DNA from: Stenotrophomonas_A sp035629025
Lineage (GTDB): Bacteria > Pseudomonadota > Gammaproteobacteria > Xanthomonadales > Xanthomonadaceae
NCBI GenBank assembly: GCA_035629025.1
Contig: DASPIU010000084.1
Location: 1-49,216, forward strand
Direction: 5' to 3'
Length of the DNA: 49,216 nucleotides
The notes under the pieces were generated by a model that worked only from the letters and a program-made list of their open reading frames with translations, had not been told where the DNA came from and made no database searches. Positions 42,216-49,216 of the stretch are shown in pieces. The position numbers and the translations under genes are program-made. The number at the start of each line of letters is the position of its first letter. Positions within the stretch are counted from its first letter, which is position 1.

Positions 42216-43820
42216 ATGGCGCATCCCGCAGTCGATTCCCACGGGCACCACCAGCAAAGCTTCGTAGAGCGCTGGTTCTTCTCGACCAATCACAAGGACA
42301 TCGGAACCCTGTACCTGGGGTTCTCCTTCATCATGTTCATCGTCGGCGCGGCGATGAGCGTGGTCATCCGTGCCGAGCTGATGCAACCGGGCCTGCAGTT
42401 CGTCAAGCCCGAGTTCTTCAACCAGATGACCACCGTGCATGCGCTGGTGATGATCTTCGGTGGCGTGATGCCGGCCTTCGTCGGCCTGGCCAACTGGATG
42501 ATTCCGCTGCAGATCGGCGCGCCGGACATGGCCCTGCCGCGCATGAACAACTGGTCGTTCTGGCTGCTGCCGGTGGCCTTCACCATGCTGCTGGTCACCC
42601 TGTTCCTGCCCGGCGGCGCGCCGGCCGGCGGCTGGACCATGTACCCGCCGCTGATGCTGCAGGGCGGCTACAACGTGGCCTTCTCGGTGTTCGCCATCCA
42701 CGTGGCCGGCATCAGCTCGATCATGGGCGCGATCAACATCATCGCCACCGTGCTCAACATGCGCGCGCCGGGCATCGACCTGTTGAAGATGCCGATCTTC
42801 TGCTGGGCCTGGCTGATCACCGCCTTCCTGCTGATCGCGGTGATGCCGGTGCTGGCCGGCGCGGTGACCATGCTGCTGACCGACAAGTTCTTCGGCACCT
42901 CGTTCTTCAACGCCGCCGGCGGCGGCGACCCGGTGATGTACCAGCACATCTTCTGGTTCTTCGGTCATCCCGAGGTGTACATCATGATCCTGCCCGCCTT
43001 TGGCGTGGTCAGCGAGATCATCCCGACCTTCAGCCGCAAGCCGCTGTTCGGCTACCAGGCCATGGTGTACGCGATTGCCGCCATCGCCTTCCTCAGCTTC
43101 ATCGTCTGGGCACACCACATGTTCACCGTGGGCATGCCGCTGGGGGGCGAGATCTACTTCATGTTCGCCACCATGCTGATCTCGATCCCGACCGGCGTGA
43201 AGGTGTTCAACTGGGTCAGCACGATGTGGAAGGGCTCGCTGACCTTCGAGGCGCCGATGCTGTGGGCGGTCTCGTTCGTCATCCTGTTCACCATCGGCGG
43301 CTTCTCCGGGCTGATGCTGGCCATCGTGCCGGCGGACTTCCAGTACCACGACACCTATTTCGTGGTGGCGCACTTCCACTACGTGCTGGTGACCGGCGCG
43401 GTGTTCGCACTGATCGCCGCGGTCTATTACTGGTGGCCGAAGTGGACCGGGCGCATGTACAACGAGCGCTGGGCGCAGTTCCACTTCTGGTGGACGATGG
43501 TGTTCGTCAACCTGCTGTTCTTCCCGCAGCACTTCCTCGGCCTGGCTGGCATGCCGCGGCGCATTCCCGACTACAACGTGGTGTTCGCGGACTGGAACCT
43601 GATCAGCTCGATCGGCGCGTTCGGCATGTTCGTCACCCCGTTCCTGATGGCCGGCATCCTGCTCTCGTCGCTGCGCAGCGGCGCGCGCGCCGGCGACCGC
43701 GCCTGGGAAGGCGCCAAGGGCCTGGAATGGACGGTGCCGTCGCCGGCGCCGGCGCACACCTTCACCCTGCCGCCGGTGATCAAGCCTGGCGACTTGGCCC
43801 ATGACGACGTCAGCCACTGA
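42216..43820 (+). CDS. coxA: Cytochrome c oxidase subunit I
   Basis: A 534-residue protein with 12 membrane helices that holds heme a, heme a3 and CuB. The CuB ligands are H251 (FFGHPEVYI, with E253 of the D-channel), H300 and H301 (AHHMFTVG). The heme ligands lie in VAHFHYV and near the N-terminus (TVHALVMIFGG). ATG 42216 follows AGAGGTAG. Its 3' end overlaps the small gene by 20 bases. Confidence 0.97.
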   Translation: MAHPAVDSHGHHQQSFVERWFFSTNHKDIGTLYLGFSFIMFIVGAAMSVVIRAELMQPGLQFVKPEFFNQMTTVHALVMIFGGVMPAFVGLANWMIPLQIGAPDMALPRMNNWSFWLLPVAFTMLLVTLFLPGGAPAGGWTMYPPLMLQGGYNVAFSVFAIHVAGISSIMGAINIIATVLNMRAPGIDLLKMPIFCWAWLITAFLLIAVMPVLAGAVTMLLTDKFFGTSFFNAAGGGDPVMYQHIFWFFGHPEVYIMILPAFGVVSEIIPTFSRKPLFGYQAMVYAIAAIAFLSFIVWAHHMFTVGMPLGGEIYFMFATMLISIPTGVKVFNWVSTMWKGSLTFEAPMLWAVSFVILFTIGGFSGLMLAIVPADFQYHDTYFVVAHFHYVLVTGAVFALIAAVYYWWPKWTGRMYNERWAQFHFWWTMVFVNLLFFPQHFLGLAGMPRRIPDYNVVFADWNLISSIGAFGMFVTPFLMAGILLSSLRSGARAGDRAWEGAKGLEWTVPSPAPAHTFTLPPVIKPGDLAHDDVSH

Positions 43821-43941
43821 TCCGGTCGCGGCCGAACTGGCCGCGCGCCGCCAGCGCGCACGGCGCACCGCGATCGTGGTGGCGCTGGTCGCGGTGTTGG
43901 TCTATGCCGGCTTCATCCTGACCGGGGTGCTGGGGCGGTGA
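43801..43941 (+). CDS. 46-residue cytochrome oxidase small assembly protein
   Basis: A short gene between coxA and ctaG. It starts inside coxA in another frame (20-base overlap) and ends by overlapping the ctaG GTG start (GTGA). The protein has an Ala/Arg-rich cytosolic half (about 1-23, RRQRARR) and one membrane helix (about 24-45). This size, place and layout match small proteins seen between subunit I and Cox11 genes in other proteobacteria. The overlaps on both sides indicate coupled translation. Function in assembly is inferred from position. Confidence 0.75.
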   Translation: MTTSATDPVAAELAARRQRARRTAIVVALVAVLVYAGFILTGVLGR

Positions 43942-44528
43942 ACGCGCCGCTGCCGCCGCCACGCGCCCATGCCGGCCTGCTGCGCCTGCTCGGCGTGGTG
44001 CTGGCGGTCTTCGTGCTGACCTTCTCGCTGGTGCCGCTGTACCGCATCGCCTGCGAGAAAGTCTTTGGCATCCGTGTCGAGCGCGGTCCCGGTGGCAGCC
44101 GCGTGGCCGAGGCGGTGCCGGCCGGCCAGCGCCGCGTGCGCGTGGAGTTCGACGGCAGCGTCAATTCGCGGCTGCCGTGGTCGTTCCGGCCCGAGCAGCT
44201 GACCATGGACGTGGTGCCCGGCGAGCTCAACGAGGCGCTGTACTTCGCCCGCAACGAGAGCGACCACCCCATCGTCGGCAGCGCCGTGCCCTCGGTGGCG
44301 CCGGCGCGCGCGTCCGGCTACTTCAGCAAGACCGAATGCTTCTGCTTCACCGCGCAGACCCTGCAGGCCGGCGAGCAGCGCGACATGCCGCTGCGCTTCA
44401 TCGTCGACCCGAACCTGCCGCCTGACATCAAGACCATCACCTTGTCGTACACGTTCTTCAAGAACGAAGCCCTGACCTCCGCGCTGCCGGCTGGCGTTCC
44501 CGCCGGCGCGCCGAAGGTCGTGCCCTGA
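43938..44528 (+). CDS. ctaG: Cox11/CtaG copper chaperone for CuB
   Basis: A 196-residue protein with one N-terminal membrane helix (about 10-33) and a periplasmic immunoglobulin-like domain. The copper-binding cysteines are C134 and C136 in KTECFCF. The helix is followed by a VPLYRIACEKVFGI segment conserved in the family. Delivers copper to the CuB site of subunit I. GTG start overlaps the preceding small gene. Confidence 0.94.
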   Translation: MNAPLPPPRAHAGLLRLLGVVLAVFVLTFSLVPLYRIACEKVFGIRVERGPGGSRVAEAVPAGQRRVRVEFDGSVNSRLPWSFRPEQLTMDVVPGELNEALYFARNESDHPIVGSAVPSVAPARASGYFSKTECFCFTAQTLQAGEQRDMPLRFIVDPNLPPDIKTITLSYTFFKNEALTSALPAGVPAGAPKVVP

Positions 44529-44560
44529 GCCCACCGCTACCGATTCCGGAAAAACAAGAC

Positions 44561-45436
44561 ATGGCCGACCACAGTCCCGATGCCAATGCCTATTTCGTGC
44601 CGAGCCACAGCAAGTGGCCGTTCGTCGGCTCGATTGCGATGCTGGTGACCATGGTCGGCGTCGCTTCCTGGCTCAATGATGCCGGGTGGGGCCGCTGGAC
44701 CTTCTTCCTCGGCATCGCGATGCTGGTGGCGACATTGTTCATGTGGTTTGGCGATGTCATCCGCGAGTCCAACAGCGGCAGCTACAACCATCAGGTCGGC
44801 GTGTCGTTCCGCATGGGGATGGTGTGGTTCATCTTCTCGGAAGTGATGTTCTTCGGCGCCTTCTTCGGCGCGCTGTTCTACACCCGCGTGTTCGGGTTGC
44901 AGTGGCTGGGCGGCTACGGCGACGGGGTGATGACCAATGAGCTGCTGTGGAATGGCTACTCGGCGGCCTGGCCGAGCAGCGGCCCGGGCCAGGTCGGCGG
45001 CCACTTCCAGACTATTTCGGCCTGGGGTCTGCCGCTGATCAACACCTTGGTGCTGCTCAGCTCCGGCGTCACCCTGACCATCGCCCACCACGCGCTCAAG
45101 GCCGGCCACCGCCGCCAGCTGCTGATCTGGCAGGGCGTCACCGTGCTGCTGGGCTGCCTGTTCCTGTACCTGCAGGCGGAGGAGTACATCCACGCCTATA
45201 AGGAGCTCAACCTGACCCTGGGCTCGGGCATCTATGGTTCCACCTTCTTCATGCTCACCGGCTTCCACGGCATGCACGTGGCGCTGGGCACCATCATGCT
45301 GATCGTGATGTGGCTGCGCGCCGCGCGCGGGCACTTCACCCGCGACCATCATTTCGCCTTCGAGGCAGCCGCCTGGTACTGGCACTTCGTCGATGTGGTG
45401 TGGCTGGCGCTGTTCCTGTTCGTCTACGTGCTCTGA
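44561..45436 (+). CDS. coxC: Cytochrome c oxidase subunit III
   Basis: A 291-residue protein with seven membrane helices. The segments SEVMFFGAFFGALFY, GFHGMHV and the end YWHFVDVVWLALFLFVYVL are diagnostic. Supports the stability and proton uptake of subunit I. It follows ctaG by 32 bp. A weak GGCAC/GTGCC hairpin lies just after the stop, between it and the convergent twin-membrane gene. Confidence 0.96.
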   Translation: MADHSPDANAYFVPSHSKWPFVGSIAMLVTMVGVASWLNDAGWGRWTFFLGIAMLVATLFMWFGDVIRESNSGSYNHQVGVSFRMGMVWFIFSEVMFFGAFFGALFYTRVFGLQWLGGYGDGVMTNELLWNGYSAAWPSSGPGQVGGHFQTISAWGLPLINTLVLLSSGVTLTIAHHALKAGHRRQLLIWQGVTVLLGCLFLYLQAEEYIHAYKELNLTLGSGIYGSTFFMLTGFHGMHVALGTIMLIVMWLRAARGHFTRDHHFAFEAAAWYWHFVDVVWLALFLFVYVL

Positions 45437-45466
45437 GGCACAGCTGCCCGGCGTGCCGCGCGGCCG

Positions 45467-45679
45467 TTACAGGCCGTGCGGCTTGATCCAGCCGGTGTAG
45501 ATGCCCAGCGCGACCAGCAGGATCAGCACCACCGACAGCGCGATGCGGCGGGTGAGCGCATTGACGGTGCGCTTGCTGTCGCCGTTGTCGGTCAACAGGT
45601 AGTACAGGCCCGCGCCGAGTTGCCAGACGATGACCAGCAGGAACGCGACAATCAGCAGGGTCTTGAGCGAATCGTTCAC
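45467..45679 (-). CDS. Twin-transmembrane protein (DUF2909)
   Basis: A 70-residue protein from GTG 45679 with two helices (about 6-28 and 45-63) joined by a short polar loop (TDNGDSKRT). DUF2909 genes occur next to cox genes in many gammaproteobacteria. Here it is on the opposite strand to the cluster, between coxC and the SURF1 gene, so it interrupts the plus-strand operon and may have its own promoter in the 57-bp gap with SURF1. Confidence 0.82.
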   Translation of the reverse strand: MNDSLKTLLIVAFLLVIVWQLGAGLYYLLTDNGDSKRTVNALTRRIALSVVLILLVALGIYTGWIKPHGL

Positions 45680-45736
45680 GGGTAAGCCGGCGGCCGGAAG
45701 GGAAGCCGCATTGCACTCCTTTTGCCCGGCGTTGTC

Positions 45737-46471
45737 ATGATGCGCCAGCACACGCGCCTGCTGGGCTGGGTGCTCGCCCTGACGGTGGCCGCTGCCTTCG
45801 CCCTGCTCGGCCGCTGGCAGCTGCAGCGCATGCACGACAAGCAGGTCCTGCTGCAGCAGGCCAGCCAGGTGCGCCAGCATCCGCGCAGTCTGGATGCGGC
45901 CCTGGCCCGCGACGAAACCCTGCAATGGGCCAGCGGCAGCGTCGAGCTGCAGCCGCAGCAGATACTGCTGGACAACCAGATGCGCGAAGGCCGCGCCGGC
46001 GTACGCATCTACCAGCCGGCGCGCAGTGAAGGCGGGCGCTGGCTGCTGGTGGACCTGGGCTGGTGGCCATTGCCGCCGGACCGGCAGTTGCCGGTGCTGA
46101 CGCCCATCGCCGGCCGGCAGCAGGTCAGTGGCCTGCTGGCGCCGCCGCCGTCCAGCGGCCTGCGCCTGGGACCGGCCCTGAGCCCGACCACGCAGACTTC
46201 GACGTGGCTGGCCACGCGCATCGACACGCCGGCAATCGGACGCGCGCTGGGCCGGCGCGACATTTCGTCGCAGGTATTGCGGCTCGATCCGGCCTTGCCT
46301 CTTGGCTATGCCCGCGACCTCGACATCCTGCCCAATACGCTGCCACCCGCGCGCCATCTGGCCTACGCGGTGCAATGGTTCGGCCTGGCCCTGGCGGTGC
46401 TGGCCACGGCCGTGCTGCTGGAATGGCGCCGGCGCCGGGAACGGCGGCAGGCGCGGATTGCCGCCCCGTGA
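45737..46471 (+). CDS. SURF1 family oxidase assembly protein
   Basis: A 244-residue protein with a helix at each end (about 8-27 and 215-235) and a periplasmic domain between. The family marks are FALLGRWQLQRMHDKQ near the start, LLDNQMREGRAGVRIYQP, WLLVDLGWWP and HLAYAVQWFGLA at the end. It aids heme a insertion into subunit I. ATG 45737 is followed by a second ATG at 45740; either could be used. Confidence 0.9.
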   Translation: MMRQHTRLLGWVLALTVAAAFALLGRWQLQRMHDKQVLLQQASQVRQHPRSLDAALARDETLQWASGSVELQPQQILLDNQMREGRAGVRIYQPARSEGGRWLLVDLGWWPLPPDRQLPVLTPIAGRQQVSGLLAPPPSSGLRLGPALSPTTQTSTWLATRIDTPAIGRALGRRDISSQVLRLDPALPLGYARDLDILPNTLPPARHLAYAVQWFGLALAVLATAVLLEWRRRRERRQARIAAP

Positions 46472-46485
46472 GAAAATCCTCGGCA
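46472..46485 (+). promoter_or_regulatory. -10-like box before the Sco-like gene
   Basis: GAAAAT at 46472-46477 lies 7 nt before the ATG at 46485, right after the SURF1 stop. This could give an internal, leaderless transcript within the cox cluster. The box is weaker than the others of this type. Confidence 0.3.
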
Positions 46486-47060
46486 TGACTTCCACTTCCC
46501 CGGCTCCGGCCGCATCCGGCCGACGCGGCCGCGGCAAGCTGATCGCCCTGTTCGTATTGTTCTTCGGCTCGATGCTGATGGCCGGGGTGCTGCGCTTCAG
46601 CGGCTGGCAGCCCGCTGGCCAGCGCAACCACGGCGAACTGCTGTCGCCACCGGTCGACCTGCGCGCGATGGCACCACTGCAGGCCGATGGTGCGCGCTAT
46701 GTCTGGCGCCCCGGCGAACGCATCTGGCGCGTGGTGCTGGCGCCGCCGGCGCAGTGCGCGCCGGCCTGCCTCGCCCTGGCGCGCGACCTGGACAAGGTCT
46801 GGCAGTTGTTCGGCCATGACGCGGACAAGGTCGAGATCCTGTGGATCGGCACCCCGCCAGCCGGGCTGCCGAGCATGCCGGCGTTGCGCGTGCTGCAGGC
46901 CGACCCGGCGCTGCGCAATGCCTTGCCGGGTGTGGACGATGCGCGGGGCACGCCGGTCTATGTGATCGATCCCAATGGCTTCGTCATCCTGCGCTACGCC
47001 CCGGGCTTTGATGCTGGTGGCCTGCGCCAGGACCTGGCCAAGCTGCTGAAATTGCTGTGA
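46485..47060 (+). CDS. Sco/thioredoxin-like membrane protein with CxxxC
   Basis: A 191-residue protein with one N-terminal helix (about 18-38) and a thioredoxin-like domain. C91-APA-C95 is a CxxxC motif as in Sco copper chaperones, and VYVIDPNGFVILRY is a late strand typical of the fold. The conserved distal histidine of Sco proteins was not identified. Its place between SURF1 and CtaA fits a role in CuA assembly or thiol reduction. The 14-bp gap to SURF1 and the overlap with the relay frame suggest an operon. Confidence 0.78.
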   Translation: MTSTSPAPAASGRRGRGKLIALFVLFFGSMLMAGVLRFSGWQPAGQRNHGELLSPPVDLRAMAPLQADGARYVWRPGERIWRVVLAPPAQCAPACLALARDLDKVWQLFGHDADKVEILWIGTPPAGLPSMPALRVLQADPALRNALPGVDDARGTPVYVIDPNGFVILRYAPGFDAGGLRQDLAKLLKLL

Positions 47061-47131
47061 GCCCGGTTCCAGTGAGCCCCGCCGTTGTGAGCACTGTCGT
47101 CGTGAGTACCGTTGTTGTGAGCCTGATCGGA
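47057..47131 (+). repeat. Five 15-bp tandem repeats before ctaA
   Basis: Five units of 15 bp at 47057, 47072, 47087, 47102 and 47117 all begin with GTGAG and differ mainly in their last ten bases. They fill nearly the whole gap between the Sco-like gene and ctaA. Confidence 0.85.
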
Positions 47132-47134
47132 TGA
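47057..47134 (+). CDS. 25-codon relay reading frame made of the 15-bp repeats
   Basis: A GTG at 47057 overlaps the stop of the Sco-like gene (GTGA) and the frame runs through all five repeats to a TGA at 47132-47134 that overlaps the ctaA ATG (ATGA). The product would be 25 residues of five pentapeptides, each starting with Val-Ser. ctaA has no clear Shine-Dalgarno site, so translation might be handed on through this frame. It is equally possible that the repeat arose by slippage and that the frame is not expressed. Confidence 0.35.
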   Translation: MSPVPVSPAVVSTVVVSTVVVSLIG

Positions 47135-48294
47135 ATCTGTTCGTGCGCCCGGCGTTGTTCCGGCATTTCCACCGCATGGCCTGGCTGGCGGCGCTGATGA
47201 CCGCCAGCACGATCATGTTCGGCTCGTTCGTGCGCCTGTCCGATGCCGGCCTGAGCTGCCCGGACTGGCCCACCTGCTATGGCCGGGTGACCTGGCCGCA
47301 GACCGCCGACGAAGCCAATGCGCACGTTGCCAGCAAGATTCGTCCGCTGGAAACGCACAAGGCGTGGCGCGAACAGGTGCACCGCTTCCTGGCCGGCGCG
47401 CTGGGTGTGGAAATCCTGTTGCTGGCGCTGCTGGCCGCGCGCCGCCGCCGCGCCGGCGTGGCGCAGATCGTCACCGCCGCGGTGCTGGTGGCGTTGTCGA
47501 TCCCGCTCTACATGTCCGGCCGGCACGAGATCGGCGCGGGCGTGGCCGCGATCGGGGTGGCGATCCTGCTGCTGGCGGCGCTGCGCTGGTCGAACGTGGA
47601 TCTGTCGCGCGTCGCCGTGCTGACCTTGGCGGTGGTGATCTTCCAAGCCCTGCTCGGCATGTGGACGGTGACGCTGCTGCTCAAGCCCATCGTGGTGATG
47701 GGGCATCTGCTCGGCGGCATGCTGATGTTCGCGCTGCTGGTGTGGATGGCCTGGCGCGCGACCCACCTGCCGATCACCCTGGCCGATGCGCAGCGGCTGA
47801 AATGGCTGGTGCGCGCCGGTGTGCTGCTGCTGGTGGTGCAGATTTCGCTGGGCGGCTGGGTCAGCGCCAACTACGCCGCGCTGGCCTGTGGTGGTGGTGA
47901 ATGGTCGGCCGATAATTTCCCGCGCTGCGTGAGCCAGTGGTGGCCGCCACATGATTTCCGCGAAGGCTTCACGCTGTGGCGCGGCATCGGCGTGGACTAC
48001 GAAGGCGGCGTGCTCGACGGCGCTTCGCGCATCGCGATCCAGATGGCGCATCGGCTCATGGCGGTGGTCGCGGGACTGTATCTGCTGTGGCTGTCGTGGC
48101 GCCTGTCGCGGCAGCCGAGCATGCGCGGCTGGGCCGCGGCGCTGGGCGTGCTGGTTTTGTTGCAGGTCACCCTGGGCGTGCTCAACGTCAAGCTGGCGCT
48201 GCCGCTGGCGGTGGCCGTGCTGCACAACGGCGGCGCGGTGGCGTTGCTGTTCGTATTGGTCAGTCTGCTCGCGCGTCTGCGCGCTCCGGAGTGA
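47131..48294 (+). CDS. ctaA: Heme A synthase (Cox15)
   Basis: A 387-residue inner-membrane protein with about eight helices in two similar halves. It oxidises heme O to heme A. Family parts: FGSFVRLSDAGLSCPDWPTCYG with the first cysteine pair, EQVHRFLAGALG with a heme-ligand histidine, MGHLLGGM, and IQMAHRLMAVV in the second half. The stop is followed by ctaB after 2 bp. Confidence 0.94.
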   Translation: MNLFVRPALFRHFHRMAWLAALMTASTIMFGSFVRLSDAGLSCPDWPTCYGRVTWPQTADEANAHVASKIRPLETHKAWREQVHRFLAGALGVEILLLALLAARRRRAGVAQIVTAAVLVALSIPLYMSGRHEIGAGVAAIGVAILLLAALRWSNVDLSRVAVLTLAVVIFQALLGMWTVTLLLKPIVVMGHLLGGMLMFALLVWMAWRATHLPITLADAQRLKWLVRAGVLLLVVQISLGGWVSANYAALACGGGEWSADNFPRCVSQWWPPHDFREGFTLWRGIGVDYEGGVLDGASRIAIQMAHRLMAVVAGLYLLWLSWRLSRQPSMRGWAAALGVLVLLQVTLGVLNVKLALPLAVAVLHNGGAVALLFVLVSLLARLRAPE

Positions 48295-48296
48295 CC

Positions 48297-49211
48297 ATGC
48301 TCGCGCACGCACGTGATTACTGGGATCTGACCAAGCCCAAGGTGGTGGCGCTGATCGTGTTCACCGCACTGGTGGGCATGTGTCTGGCGATCCCCGGGCA
48401 GCCGACGGCCGAACAGGTGCGGGCAGGCTTGCTGGGTTTTCTCGGCATCTGGCTGGCGGCTTCGGCGGCGGCGGCGATCAATCAGTTGCTGGATGCGCAG
48501 ATCGATGCGCAGATGGCGCGGACTTCGTGGCGGCCGCTGGTGGTGGGCAAGGTCAAGCCGGCGCAGGTGTTGGTGTTCGCGGCGATCCTGACGCTGATCT
48601 CGATGGCGATCCTGGTGCTGTGGGTGAACGTGATCACCGCGGTGCTGACGTTTGCCTCGCTGATTGGCTATGCGGTGATCTACACGGTGTACCTCAAGCG
48701 CGCGACGCCGCAGAACATCGTGATCGGCGGGCTGGCCGGGGCGGCGCCGCCGCTGCTGGGCTGGGCGGCGGTGACGGGCATGCAGGGGCCGTGGGACTGG
48801 GGCTATTCGCTGTTGCTGGTGTTGATCATCTTCCTGTGGACGCCGCCGCATTTCTGGGCGCTGGCGATCTTCCGCCGCGCGGACTATGCGAAGGCCTCGA
48901 TCCCGATGCTGCCGGTGACGCACGGGGTCGAATACACGCGGCGGCAGATTTTCCTGTACTCGGTGTTGCTGGTGGTGTCGACGCTGCTGCCGGTGGTGTT
49001 CGGGATGAGCGGGGTGGTCTATCTGGTGGGGGCGGTGGCGTTGAATGCCGGGTTCCTGTGGTATGCGTGGAGGATGCAGGCGCCGCCGGATGAGTTGTAT
49101 TCGATGAAGATGTTCCGGTATTCGATTGTGTATTTGATGTTGTTGTTTGCGGTTTTGATGATCGACCACTATTTGTTGGGGTGGTTGCCGCCGCCTATGG
49201 CGGTTGGGTAG
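48297..49211 (+). CDS. ctaB: Protoheme IX farnesyltransferase (heme O synthase)
   Basis: A 304-residue membrane prenyltransferase that adds a farnesyl group to heme B. The first Asp-rich motif is NQLLDAQIDAQMARTSWRPL and the second lies near YTVYLKRATPQNIVIGGLAGAAPPLLGW. About nine helices. The last 45 codons use only TTG for all eight leucines, unlike the CTG-rich rest of the gene. The gene is complete; its stop lies 5 bp from the window end. Confidence 0.95.
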   Translation: MLAHARDYWDLTKPKVVALIVFTALVGMCLAIPGQPTAEQVRAGLLGFLGIWLAASAAAAINQLLDAQIDAQMARTSWRPLVVGKVKPAQVLVFAAILTLISMAILVLWVNVITAVLTFASLIGYAVIYTVYLKRATPQNIVIGGLAGAAPPLLGWAAVTGMQGPWDWGYSLLLVLIIFLWTPPHFWALAIFRRADYAKASIPMLPVTHGVEYTRRQIFLYSVLLVVSTLLPVVFGMSGVVYLVGAVALNAGFLWYAWRMQAPPDELYSMKMFRYSIVYLMLLFAVLMIDHYLLGWLPPPMAVG

Positions 49212-49216
49212 GTTTT

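Noticed and set aside
42183..43868. 561-codon minus-strand open frame over coxA
   Set aside because: The predicted product is a run of His, Arg, Glu and Gln typical of antisense to membrane protein codons; coxA is unambiguous.

Overview
The window is a high-GC chromosomal segment of a gammaproteobacterium, most likely a member of the Xanthomonadaceae/Lysobacteraceae (Stenotrophomonas, Pseudoxanthomonas or Luteimonas-like). This rests on the gene orders PepSY protein-phoP-phoQ, birA-coaX-SPOR and coxB-coxA-small protein-ctaG-coxC-SURF1-ctaA-ctaB, on a short PutA of about 1070 residues without a DNA-binding domain, and on a GTAGGAGCGGCTTC-type REP element. The placement is inferred from protein resemblance, not from a search.

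Region 1 (1 to about 3140) is a mobile island edge with clearly lower GC (about 50% in hand-counted samples against about 70% beyond). It holds a PD-(D/E)XK nuclease protein cut by the window edge, a small membrane protein and a tyrosine recombinase transcribed away from dusA. The composition switches inside the first codons of dusA, which fits an island integrated at the 5' end of dusA.

Region 2 (3087-10679) is core chromosome: dusA, a PepSY-like secreted protein leading into phoP-phoQ, mtfA, a small secreted protein, birA-coaX, a SPOR protein and tRNA-Thr(TGT).

Region 3 (10799-21674) is metabolic and stress-related: arginase, two tandem entericidin lipoproteins, a CsbD protein, trpS with an extra C-terminal YegP-like domain, an MBL-fold hydrolase, an M28 peptidase, two EamA transporters, an xdhC-mocA pair for molybdenum cofactor, an alpha/beta hydrolase lipoprotein and a REP element.

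Region 4 (21724-33200) has an adaptor-ATPase-two-permease ABC export operon, a ThuA protein, a divergent pair of stress four-helix-bundle proteins (PA2169 type and YciE type), a GIY-YIG-like protein, an M17 aminopeptidase, a HAD phosphatase and an AI-2E family permease.

Region 5 (33321-40468) is envelope stress and nucleoid: a DUF883/YqjE/third-membrane-protein operon, an HtrA/DegQ protease, a lysine- and alanine-rich histone H1-like protein and the bifunctional PutA.

Region 6 (40729-49211) is an aa3 cytochrome c oxidase cluster with its assembly factors: DUF2244 protein, CoxB, CoxA, a 46-residue small assembly protein, CtaG, CoxC, an antisense twin-membrane protein, SURF1, a Sco-like CxxxC protein, CtaA and CtaB. 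The genes are tightly packed and several overlap. Between the Sco-like gene and ctaA lies a five-unit 15-bp tandem repeat that forms a 25-codon reading frame whose ends overlap both neighbours.

No CRISPR array, IS element, rRNA or complete prophage was seen. The most unusual signals are the dusA junction, a set of five genes whose -10 boxes sit 6-8 nt before the start codon (candidate leaderless mRNAs), a 9-N16-9 inverted repeat at birA, and the relay reading frame before ctaA.
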